A stretch of 64,000 bases of DNA, taken from contig CAJOMJ010000002.1 in assembly GCA_905235505.1 (NCBI GenBank), positions 1 through 64,000 on the forward strand, in the 5' to 3' direction. Positions 36,725 through 43,893 of this stretch are shown here, piece by piece; position 1 is the stretch's first letter, and every line of letters starts with the position of its first letter. This DNA is from Paludibacteraceae bacterium (lineage in GTDB: Bacteria; Bacteroidota; Bacteroidia; Bacteroidales; Paludibacteraceae). The position numbers were made by a program, and so were the translations under genes. The notes beneath the pieces were generated by a model. The model ran no database searches. It was not told where the DNA came from and saw nothing but the letters and a program-made list of their open reading frames with translations.

Positions 36725-38041
36725 TTATGCAAGAAAATCTTTGATGAGGATTTGATTCATGTCTGATGGTGATTGGCGCAGAGTCTCGTATTTCTGCCAG
36801 AATTGCTCGCGTTCGGGGGTAGGGTTGTTGAGAAAGAGTTCATTGCCCTGTCTTTCTATACTCTCGATAACCGAGCCTACGGTAATTGTATTGATATCAC
36901 GTGAGGGTACGTAAGCGCACTCTGTGTTACCCTCTATGAATGTCTCACGTACCACCTGCGTATCCACTAACCGTGAGAGCAGTTGGTTGACAAGACGCTG
37001 TGGCAACCGGTTCTCTCGGGCAATCTCGTGTGCATTCTGCGGAGTCTCACCATTGGCGAAACGCGTAACTATAGTGTAGGTGATGAAGAGAGTAACATAG
37101 TCTTTGTATCTGCGTGAGATATTGCGCAGGTCGGTGTCGTAGTCGAAATCTTCATTGTTCTGAATGGCAAAACTGAGTTCTGCTCCTGATAGAATAAATA
37201 AGCAGGAGAGATGCAACCATGTGAGTATAAGTGGTAGTGCAGCGAAAGCACCATATACTATGCTGGAGCGCGTGAGTAGTGCTACAAGGTAGAAGGAGAG
37301 CATTTGCAGCAACTGGAAAAGTGTACCAACAAGTATTCCGGGTATGAAAGCAGCCCATGCACCCACTTTGGTGTTAGGAATTGCCCAATACATCCATGAG
37401 AAGATGAGCCAGCATGTAAGGAAGGGTGTTAATTTGATAGCAAACTCTTTCAATGGTGCCATCGCTTCAAAGAACTGACTGCCCGCCGTGGCTGTATTGA
37501 AGAAGATGCTGACACCGGTAGAGACAACGATAAGAACAGGTATAAGCAGCACTATGCTTAGATAGGTGGTAATCTGCCGTGTGTAAGAGCGCGGGGCTTT
37601 AACCTGCCAGATAGTGTTGAACGATGATTCGATATTATTGAAGAAAGAATATACTGACCAGAGTAGCACCAGTATGCCTATTCCGAGGAAGGCGCCTCCC
37701 TGAGCCGTTTCGAGATAACGCTCTACGAATCCCATGATAGTGGGCACTGCACCCAATTGCCCTAAGAAACTCTCGTAGAGTTTCTGTTCGATTATATGCT
37801 CAAACCCGAACCCCTTGGCAATGGCGAGTACAAGTGCGAGGATAGGCACAATTGCAAACATGATAGAGTAGGTGAGAGCATTGGCGCGGGTGTTGATATT
37901 GTTGTCGAAGAAACCTCGTATGGTGATGACGATGCTTCTGAGAGTGAGGTAACAGAATCGTTTCCATTTGCCAAACTCTTCTCCTGTTTTCCTCCATATA
38001 TCATAGAGGAGAAAGTTGGTTGTTTTCTTGATGAAGCCCAT
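36725..38041 (-). CDS. YihY/BrkB family membrane protein
   Basis: 438 residues. The N-terminal ~300 residues are a six-helix YihY/BrkB (UPF0761) domain with the family features RANALTYSIMFAIVPILALVLAIAKGFG, LGIGILVLLWSVYSFFNNIESSFNTIW, YWAIPNTKVGAWAAFIPGILVGTLFQ and FAALPLILTWLHLSCLFILSGAELSFA. The C-terminal ~130 residues form a soluble domain with a winged-helix look (ARENRLPQRLVNQLLSRLVDTQVV). Family function is unsettled, with roles proposed in export or envelope stress; it is not RNase BN. It lies 72 bases downstream of rnpB on the same strand with no visible promoter between. Confidence 0.88.
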   Translation of the reverse strand: MGFIKKTTNFLLYDIWRKTGEEFGKWKRFCYLTLRSIVITIRGFFDNNINTRANALTYSIMFAIVPILALVLAIAKGFGFEHIIEQKLYESFLGQLGAVPTIMGFVERYLETAQGGAFLGIGILVLLWSVYSFFNNIESSFNTIWQVKAPRSYTRQITTYLSIVLLIPVLIVVSTGVSIFFNTATAGSQFFEAMAPLKEFAIKLTPFLTCWLIFSWMYWAIPNTKVGAWAAFIPGILVGTLFQLLQMLSFYLVALLTRSSIVYGAFAALPLILTWLHLSCLFILSGAELSFAIQNNEDFDYDTDLRNISRRYKDYVTLFITYTIVTRFANGETPQNAHEIARENRLPQRLVNQLLSRLVDTQVVRETFIEGNTECAYVPSRDINTITVGSVIESIERQGNELFLNNPTPEREQFWQKYETLRQSPSDMNQILIKDFLA

Positions 38042-38113
38042 AGGCGGGTGAGTGGATGAAATAGTTTAATGTTATTAGGTTGTTGCTTATAGTGATGTTG
38101 TCTTGATAAAAAT

Positions 38114-38428
38114 AGCAGCAGGTCTGTAAGCCGGGTTCTGTGTCAGTCAGAAGACTGATGTCTGTCATTAATCTCGAGGTATATATTACTATATCCTTCT
38201 CTCGCATTCTACCCTCCGACTCAGGCGAGCAACCTTCAAACGTCGGTTTACTTGAATTTGCAACTCGTAGTGTAGCCGTTTCATCATCAGACTCTGATGC
38301 CATTCGTCGCTGTTCCATTGACCAAACATCACTGCCTGTCGGGCGTTACCCGATACGATGCTCTATGTTGCCCGGACTTTCCTCTGCCGGAGTTGTGACT
38401 CCGCACAGCGACAGACCGACCTGCTGCT
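38114..38428 (-). ncRNA. rnpB: RNase P RNA (bacterial class A)
   Basis: About 315 nt on the minus strand. The 5' conserved region reads GAGGAAAGTCCGGGC (plus coordinates 38370-38384). The 3' conserved region reads ACAGAACCCGGCTTA (38127-38141), the partner of the loop that binds tRNA CCA. The ends pair to form helix P1: AGCAGCAGGTCGG at the 5' end with GACCTGCTGCT at the 3' end. It is the catalytic RNA that matures tRNA 5' ends. The exact ends are estimated from P1. Open frames crossing it are not genes. Confidence 0.97.
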
Positions 38429-38453
38429 AATTGTTGTTAGTTCGGTTTGTATG

Positions 38454-40145
38454 TTATTTGTCTTTTAGTTGTATAAGTGCTTGGCGGAGATAGTTATCGT
38501 CTTTTATAGACTGAATAACAGAGCCCCGTTGGAAATAGTATCTCTCTACTATCTCGTTGGCAAGCATCTTCTTCACTTGCTCGCGATGTTGGTTAATAGC
38601 CACCTCAAACGAGGGCGTGAGTTTCTCTTTGAGAGCGTTAAGTTCGGCGAGTACTGCGCTATCAAGGTCTTCGTGATTAGCCATGTCAAGCATGACATCA
38701 TAGTAGTGGGCAGTCTCGGTTTCGTATTTGAAGTTCCTCTCTCTCAGGAAGGCGATAAACTCGTCAACTACCTCGTCAGAGACCTCAAACTCATTCACAT
38801 CGTCAATGGAGTCGTGAGAGTTGCGATAGAGTGTTGCGAAATCAAAAAAGTATTGATTAACGTATAGCGAGTAGGTGATGTCGAACTTGGCTGAGTCGGT
38901 CTCAATGGTGATGTCAGGCTCAATGCCTCCTCCGTCTCTTACGATACGCCCCTGCTTGGTCTTGAACTCATGAGTCAGACTATCAGGCACACGCTCTACA
39001 GAGCCGTCTTTACGTCGCTTGGAATAGTCTATAGCCTGAATACAACGCCCTGAGGGAATGTAGTATTTAGAGGTGGTAACCTTGATATGTCCGTTGTATG
39101 CAACCGGTCTGATTGATTGTACAAGTCCTTTGCCATAGGTTCGTGTGCCTATGATTACCGCTCTGTCAAGGTCTTGCAGAGAGCCTGCCACTATCTCAGC
39201 TGCCGAGGCAGAGTGATTGTTGACGAGCACTGCGAGCGGCATATCAGGGAAGCGTGGTTGGGTAGTAGTCCGATATGTCCGATTGGCATTCTTATTGCGA
39301 CCTTTGGTGGAGACAATCTCTGTGCCTTTGTCCACAAAATAACTCATTATCTTCACTGCCTCATCTATTATACCTCCACCATTATCACGCAAATCAATTA
39401 CAAGACCGGCAATGTCGCTCTGCTTCTGCATGTCTTCTACTGCATTGCGAAAGAGTTCGGCAGACCCTTCAGTGAACTCGTTAAAGAGGATATATCCTAC
39501 GGGTCTGTCAAGTATTATGGTGTCAAGTTGTGAGATAGTACCGTAATAGACCACGGGTGGCAGTTTTATCTCTTCGCGTTCGAAAGCGATATTCATCAGT
39601 CGGTCCGCTCCCGGTCTGTATGTCTTGAGTTTGACAACAGAGTGGGGCACACCTCTAAGCAGAGAGGAGACCTCGGCAGTGGTTTTGCCAATTACATTGT
39701 TGCCATCCACTTCGATGAGAATATCTCCTGCTCTCACATCGTTTTTCTGTGCAGGCATACCCTCGTATGGTTCTGATATGACAACATATCTCGGCTCTGC
39801 ACCTTTGGGTTTGAACTTCTTCAGAGGTTCGGGGAAAGAGTCTTGCCGCTGCATAATCATGGCTCCTATTCCGCCGTATTTGCCGGTAGTCATCATTCGC
39901 AGGTCTTGTGTCTTGTCCTCAGGCACATATACGGTATATGGGTCTATTTTGCGTAGCATCTGATGTATGGCAGTAGCCACGAGGTCATCGTAGTTGAGAG
40001 TGTCGGCAAAGGAGATGTCGAGTTGCCGAAGCACATCGTTGAAGATGGTCAGGTTCTTGTCAATGCGTGATGTCTGCTTCTGCGCATTTACAGGCAGGCA
40101 GATAATAAGCAACAGTGTTGCTGATATGATACTGAATCTTTTCAT
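38454..40145 (-). CDS. C-terminal processing protease (S41 family)
   Basis: 563 residues with a signal peptide (MKRFSIISATLLLIICLPVNA). An N-terminal helical segment precedes a PDZ domain (~residues 85-180, with YVVISEPYEGMPAQKNDVRAGD and RGVPHSVVKL). The S41 serine/lysine protease domain follows: GLVIDLRDNGGG, the nucleophile Ser in NNHSASAAEIVAG, and the catalytic Lys in GTRTYGKGLVQ. Such periplasmic CtpA/Prc-type enzymes trim or degrade exported proteins. The start overlaps the end of coaD by 4 bases, so it is translationally coupled. rnpB follows downstream on the same strand. Confidence 0.92.
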   Translation of the reverse strand: MKRFSIISATLLLIICLPVNAQKQTSRIDKNLTIFNDVLRQLDISFADTLNYDDLVATAIHQMLRKIDPYTVYVPEDKTQDLRMMTTGKYGGIGAMIMQRQDSFPEPLKKFKPKGAEPRYVVISEPYEGMPAQKNDVRAGDILIEVDGNNVIGKTTAEVSSLLRGVPHSVVKLKTYRPGADRLMNIAFEREEIKLPPVVYYGTISQLDTIILDRPVGYILFNEFTEGSAELFRNAVEDMQKQSDIAGLVIDLRDNGGGIIDEAVKIMSYFVDKGTEIVSTKGRNKNANRTYRTTTQPRFPDMPLAVLVNNHSASAAEIVAGSLQDLDRAVIIGTRTYGKGLVQSIRPVAYNGHIKVTTSKYYIPSGRCIQAIDYSKRRKDGSVERVPDSLTHEFKTKQGRIVRDGGGIEPDITIETDSAKFDITYSLYVNQYFFDFATLYRNSHDSIDDVNEFEVSDEVVDEFIAFLRERNFKYETETAHYYDVMLDMANHEDLDSAVLAELNALKEKLTPSFEVAINQHREQVKKMLANEIVERYYFQRGSVIQSIKDDNYLRQALIQLKDK

Positions 40146-40579
40146 GCGAGATATGGTGTTATGTCTTGTCCGTGCTGGTACAAATCACGTACCAAAGTGG
40201 AGGAGATATGAGCGTATTCGGGTCTTGTGTAGAGAATGATGGTCTCTACTCCTGTTAGTTGCTTGTTGGCTTCAGCCATGTTTCTTTCATATTCGAAGTC
40301 TGCGACGCAGCGAATGCCCCTAAGAATAAATTGCGCATTCTGTTCGCGTGCAAAATCCACCGTAAGACCGGTATATATCTCTACCGATACTCTGGGTTCG
40401 TCTTTGAATACTTTGCGTATGTGTTCCAGTCTGTCTTCAATGGGGAAGATAGACTGTTTAAGGGAGTTGCAGCCGATACCGATAACCACTTTGTCAAAGA
40501 GCGAGAGTGAGCGATTGACTATATCGGCATGCCCTATTGTAAATGGGTCGAATGAACCGGGGAAGATAGCTGTTTTCAT
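40142..40579 (-). CDS. coaD: Phosphopantetheine adenylyltransferase
   Basis: 145 residues. It performs the next-to-last step of coenzyme A synthesis, joining ATP and 4'-phosphopantetheine. The nucleotidyltransferase signature is FPGSFDPFTIGHADIV (with the T/HxGH box). RGIRCVADFEYERNMAEANK and the C-terminal ISSTLVRDL loop are also present. Slightly short for the family (~155-160). It lies in a minus-strand run yigZ - acyltransferase - coaD - S41, 27 bases after the acyltransferase gene and overlapping the protease start by 4 bases. Confidence 0.95.
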   Translation of the reverse strand: MKTAIFPGSFDPFTIGHADIVNRSLSLFDKVVIGIGCNSLKQSIFPIEDRLEHIRKVFKDEPRVSVEIYTGLTVDFAREQNAQFILRGIRCVADFEYERNMAEANKQLTGVETIILYTRPEYAHISSTLVRDLYQHGQDITPYLA

Positions 40580-40606
40580 TGTTTGAGGAGTATTGGTTGG
40601 TTGTGT

Positions 40607-41767
40607 TTAGTGTTGCATAGCGTTAAGTTGGTTTATCAAGGGGTTGGCATACATCTCCAGTATTTTATTGCGAAGGAAGGCAATATCTTTGTCGGGGATT
40701 TGTATCTTGGCGATTTGTCCTTCAATGTAGGTTTCGAAACCGGATTTGTCCTGACCTGTGTATTCTGTACTGAATTTGTCGGATTCCAAATAGAGGTCGT
40801 ATGCAATTTTGTTTACCTTATATATGTTGTATCCCAAATGAATCTGCTTGTCTATGGCGGTGGCAATGGCGTTGATTTGCTCGTTGCGGTTGGGGGCGGA
40901 TTGCAGGATGTTGTCAAGATTTTGGTTGATAGGAGTAGTGATATTGAATATTGTCTGTCCTTTCTTGCCGAGCATACCTGTGAACATATTGAGGAAGTCG
41001 TCATGCGGAGTCTTTTGCCAGTCGGGGTTGTCGCGTTTGAGTTGCATCTCTTGTGCTTTGAGGAAGTCGCATGGGTCGTATTCGTAGGATATGGATACCG
41101 GTATGATGTTTAGTTGCCTCAGGTTGTCTGCGAGATTCTTATCACCTGACATAGCGAGCATTTTCAGCAGTGCGGGTTGTGTTCTGTCGTCAGAGTTCTT
41201 GGCTCTTCCCTCGCGTTGGGCAATCCACACACCTGCATTTTCTTCGGTGAGAAGATATCGGATGTATGAGGACAATTGCATGGAGTTGCGCATCATCTCA
41301 TGAACACTTCCTCCACGAATGACAGCGAATCCGTTGTTGATACGGAGCATATCTTCCACCCATGATTGCACGTAGAGATTGGTGCCTGCTCCAAAGTAAA
41401 TGCGTTTGCCTGTTATGTCTTTCAGCAGTACACTGAGGAAGGCAGCGTCGAGAATGATATCTCTGTGGTTGCTCATGAAGATAGCGGGCAACCCGAGGTT
41501 CTCTTTGCCTCCCAGACTCAGCCCGTTACATGCCTTTGCGGCAAGTGCTTTAAGACCTTTTATTATAAGGACATCATCAAACTGCGACTGATTCTGAACA
41601 TATTTCAGAGAGTTAATCACTTGGTCTGCATTATATCTGTCATTGAGTTGGTCGTGACAGATATGTTCAACCAAGCGGTAGAACTCTTGATTGGAGATGA
41701 TACGTTTGAGAGCATCAGGAAACTGCTCGGGTGTGTAAGCAGCGATATTGCTATATTCTGTTTTCAT
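40607..41767 (-). CDS. Glycerol-phosphate acyltransferase-like protein
   Basis: 386 residues with no clear membrane anchor. It matches the PlsC-like acyltransferase fold, with IFMSNHRDIILDAAFLSVLL as the His/Asp catalytic block, FAVIRGGSVHEMM and WIAQREGRAKNSDDRTQ in place of the FPEGT-R phosphate-binding block, and LNIIPVSISYEYDPCD. The catalytic box reads H-x5-D rather than the usual H-x4-D, as if a divergent subfamily. The C-terminal ~130 residues are specific to this group. Likely an acyl transfer step in phospholipid synthesis; the acceptor is uncertain. Its start overlaps the yigZ end by 17 bases. Confidence 0.75.
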   Translation of the reverse strand: MKTEYSNIAAYTPEQFPDALKRIISNQEFYRLVEHICHDQLNDRYNADQVINSLKYVQNQSQFDDVLIIKGLKALAAKACNGLSLGGKENLGLPAIFMSNHRDIILDAAFLSVLLKDITGKRIYFGAGTNLYVQSWVEDMLRINNGFAVIRGGSVHEMMRNSMQLSSYIRYLLTEENAGVWIAQREGRAKNSDDRTQPALLKMLAMSGDKNLADNLRQLNIIPVSISYEYDPCDFLKAQEMQLKRDNPDWQKTPHDDFLNMFTGMLGKKGQTIFNITTPINQNLDNILQSAPNRNEQINAIATAIDKQIHLGYNIYKVNKIAYDLYLESDKFSTEYTGQDKSGFETYIEGQIAKIQIPDKDIAFLRNKILEMYANPLINQLNAMQH

Positions 41768-42308
41768 AAGTTTTCTTTATGTCGCAAGTAATAACACATT
41801 GCCCATCCTCATAGTCTTGGCTTAGTATAACGGCGGATATGTCTTTCAGAGTGCGCATCATGTCGTTCATCTTCTCGTAGGGGAAGCGTAGAGTGCGTCG
41901 CAAGAGCACATCTCTCTGCACGATGGAAGCATTGTTGAGGGCGTCGAGTGCTGCTTCACGATATGCAACCACAAGTCCGCCTGTTCCGAGCAGGATACCG
42001 CCGAAGTAGCGCACCACGACGATGAGTATGTTGGTGAGTTGTTTTGAGTTGATTTGTCCGAGTATAGGTTTGCCGGCAGTACCCGATGGCTCACCGTCGT
42101 CGTTGGCTCTGTAGAGGAGTCGTTCTTCTCCGAGCATCCAGGCGTAGCAGATATGCCGTGCATCATAGTATTGTTTGCGGTAGAAGGCGAGTCGTTGCTT
42201 GATCTCTTCTTCGGAGTTCACAGGTTCGGCAAAAGCGAGAAACTTACTGCCTTTGTCCTTGTAAACACCGCTTGCGGTTTGTTGTATGGTAAGGTATGTA
42301 TGAGCCAT
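41751..42308 (-). CDS. YigZ/IMPACT family protein
   Basis: 185 residues from the ATG at 42308, chosen because MAHTYLTIQQTASGVYKDKGSKFLAFAEPV is the normal family start and a promoter lies just upstream. The open frame continues a further 39 codons, but those run across the promoter. Signatures are ARHICYAWMLG, NDDGEPSGTAGKPIL and VVVRYFGGILLGTGGLVVAYREAA (UPF0029/IMPACT domain). A C-terminal ferredoxin-like domain follows. Members bind nucleic acids or ribosomes; the bacterial role is not settled. It heads the minus-strand run of four genes. Confidence 0.88.
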   Translation of the reverse strand: MAHTYLTIQQTASGVYKDKGSKFLAFAEPVNSEEEIKQRLAFYRKQYYDARHICYAWMLGEERLLYRANDDGEPSGTAGKPILGQINSKQLTNILIVVVRYFGGILLGTGGLVVAYREAALDALNNASIVQRDVLLRRTLRFPYEKMNDMMRTLKDISAVILSQDYEDGQCVITCDIKKTYENRI

Positions 42309-42334
42309 GAAAGTGTACACAAAAATACAAGTTG

Positions 42335-42365
42335 CAAAGATAGTACAAGTTTTTTGAATATACAA
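42335..42365 (-). promoter_or_regulatory. Promoter of the yigZ-acyltransferase-coaD-S41 run
   Basis: On the minus strand: TTG (plus 42363-42365), a 20-base spacer, and TATCTTTG (plus 42335-42342), 26 bases before the yigZ ATG. Confidence 0.7.
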
Positions 42366-42400
42366 ATCTTGCAGACAGCAGGGCAGGTTGGCAGGTTCAA

Positions 42401-42432
42401 CATCGTAGAGATGCGACACTGTCACGTCTCAA
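42401..42432. repeat. Dispersed palindromic repeat copy upstream of yigZ
   Basis: CATCGTAGAGATGCGACA followed by CTGTCACGTCTC, the same element as at 11944-12022 and 24439-24470. It sits between the divergent yigZ promoter and the next plus-strand unit. Confidence 0.8.
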
Positions 42433-42680
42433 TCTTGCGATATTCTCTATTACATATACCCCTCCATTAATAGGCAAAAAAAGGGCGAAATCTATCACCT
42501 CTTTCGCAACTTTTTTCATTTTTTTGTGTTTTATTTATTTTTTGCCGCTTCTACACAAGAATTCGGTACACTGCATGCTCAGCTGCAATATGTTCCAACT
42601 ATATAGAAAAGTAGCACACGAGAATCAGAAATTCTTCTTAATTCCTCAATGATATTATTGTTAATGAGAGAAGTTTTTAT
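42433..42680. other. AT-rich gap, no gene seen
   Basis: The gap holds a short hairpin (GCGAAA 42485-42490, TTTCGC 42502-42507) followed by T-rich sequence, possibly a weak terminator. Nothing else was recognised before the promoter at 42682. Confidence 0.4.
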
Positions 42681-42681
42681 T

Positions 42682-42711
42682 TTGCTATTTCTGATATATT
42701 TATTAACTTTG
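42682..42711 (+). promoter_or_regulatory. Promoter of a structured RNA/leader
   Basis: TTG at 42682-42684, a 19-base spacer and TAACTTTG at 42704-42711. The predicted start falls just before the first strand of the long closing helix at 42721. Confidence 0.68.
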
Positions 42712-42720
42712 CACCCGAAT

Positions 42721-42917
42721 CCTACGCTAAGTCCGCCAATGGCGGAAGGCGGGAGGGTTGAAGACATAATCAAATACGGCGTTTATTGACGCTTTGTTGC
42801 TGACGCACAAATACTTCTCACAAATTGAACTCAGCGCAGACAAAGCAGCAATTGGCGCCTACGGGTATGATATTCTCATGCTGCGTTGTTCGCAGTGTGT
42901 TGTCATATCAGCGTAGG
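42721..42917 (+). ncRNA. Candidate structured RNA or long 5' leader
   Basis: A 197-nt segment closed by a perfect 8-bp helix (CCTACGCT 42721-42728 with AGCGTAGG 42910-42917). Inside are three further helices. First, TCCGCC-AAT-GGCGGA at 42732-42746. Second, GCTTTGT..CTG.CGC (42791-42806) pairs with GCGCAGACAAAGC (42834-42846), 13 bp with two bulges. Third, CATGCTGCG (42877-42885) pairs with CGCAGTGTG (42891-42899) and is extended by TGATAT/ATATCA (42868-42873, 42905-42910). A promoter lies directly upstream and a weak terminator ends at about 43002, 13 bases before the next ATG. It matches no riboswitch, tmRNA or SRP pattern I know. It could be an attenuating leader for the outer-membrane protein gene or an independent RNA. 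Confidence 0.55.
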
Positions 42918-42965
42918 TTTCATTGTTGTTTATTTTGACTGAGCGGGAAGTGAGAAGCCCGAGTG

Positions 42966-43002
42966 CGTAGATGAGCAATAGCGGAATCTACGTTCGCTTT
43001 TT
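42966..43002 (+). terminator. Possible attenuator at the end of the structured leader
   Basis: CGTAGAT (42966-42972) pairs with ATCTACG (42986-42992), 7 bp, followed by TTCGCTTTTT. The stem is weak and lies just before the ATG at 43016. If active, the downstream gene depends on read-through. Confidence 0.45.
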
Positions 43003-43015
43003 ATATATAGTTAAT

Positions 43016-43879
43016 ATGAACAAGAAACTTCTTCTTACGTTGCTATTACTGCCGGTGACTATGCTTGTTTTCCCGCAACTGGTGCAGAATGTTGTAGTGT
43101 CTCAAGAAGGCAAATGTATTGTTATTACGTATGACCTAAGTGAAAATGCTTCTGTATCTGTTTCAGGCACAGGCTACCATCCGGTTTATGAGGCTTCAGT
43201 AGATAGATTCCCGATGCGTTCTATTAGCGGAGATGTCGGTAAGCGCGTTCGTGCAGGTAAAGGCAAACGTATTGTGTGGGATGTGCTGAAAGACTATGGT
43301 GGCGAGTTCATTTTTAATGATGTGGAGTTCATGGTGACAGCCCGTCCTGCTATGAAGACTTTCATACTTGCCGAAGGAGCATATTCATTGGCTCCGCAGT
43401 GGGGTGCAGGTATTTTCGTAGGACAGGTCGGACAATGGGGTTGGTATGTCAAGGCCCGTAGCAACTTTCAGTTCAAGGCGCTACAGAAAACTCAGTATGA
43501 GGCAAAGGAAGGTGGCATCGTACGCAACGAGATGGAGGTGTTTTACAATGAAGATTTGGGCAGATGGGTTAATTATTATGATGTTCAACCTTTCTATTCA
43601 GGCAAAAGGCAGACAACAGAGATTATTGCCGATGCAGGCACTCTGGTGCGTCTCGGTTGCCCGCTCTACCTGTATGCAGGTGTAGGTTACGGCATAAGAC
43701 AGGTGCAGTGGGGGACCACTGACGGGCAATGGATAAAATACTCGCCCGGGTCATTCTCAGGCTTCAGTGGGGACATCGGTTTGATGGGGTGCATCAAAGG
43801 GTTCACCATCTCGGCTGGTGTGAATACCATTAATTTCAAATATATGGAGATAGAAGCAGGTATAGGTTGGATGTTCTAA
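43016..43879 (+). CDS. Outer-membrane beta-barrel protein with N-terminal beta domain
   Basis: 287 residues from the ATG at 43016, which gives a normal signal peptide (MNKKLLLTLLLLPVTMLVFPQ); 15 earlier in-frame codons overlap the leader RNA. The N-terminal ~100 residues form a small beta domain ending GDVGKRVRAGKGKRIVWDVLKDYGG, seen in many Bacteroidales envelope proteins. The rest alternates short hydrophobic strands (YSLAPQWGAGIFVGQVG, WYVKARSNFQF, LYLYAGVGYGIRQVQWG, TISAGVNTINFKYMEIEAGIGWMF). It ends in an aromatic residue, as expected for an 8-strand outer-membrane barrel. The next lipoprotein gene starts 14 bases later, so the two form a unit. Confidence 0.75.
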   Translation: MNKKLLLTLLLLPVTMLVFPQLVQNVVVSQEGKCIVITYDLSENASVSVSGTGYHPVYEASVDRFPMRSISGDVGKRVRAGKGKRIVWDVLKDYGGEFIFNDVEFMVTARPAMKTFILAEGAYSLAPQWGAGIFVGQVGQWGWYVKARSNFQFKALQKTQYEAKEGGIVRNEMEVFYNEDLGRWVNYYDVQPFYSGKRQTTEIIADAGTLVRLGCPLYLYAGVGYGIRQVQWGTTDGQWIKYSPGSFSGFSGDIGLMGCIKGFTISAGVNTINFKYMEIEAGIGWMF

Positions 43880-43893
43880 AAATACTTATGATT

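Noticed and set aside
38140..38430. An open frame of 96 codons across 38140-38430
   Set aside because: It lies wholly within the RNase P RNA gene on the opposite strand; the conserved RNA elements explain the sequence.
42309..42425. N-terminal extension of the YigZ protein by 39 codons
   Set aside because: It runs through the promoter and a dispersed repeat, and has no counterpart in the family.
42721..42917. The structured RNA as tmRNA, SRP RNA or a cobalamin/TPP riboswitch
   Set aside because: None of the conserved landmarks of these RNAs could be found; a 6S-like overall shape (long closing helix, ~200 nt) is possible but nothing specific supports it.
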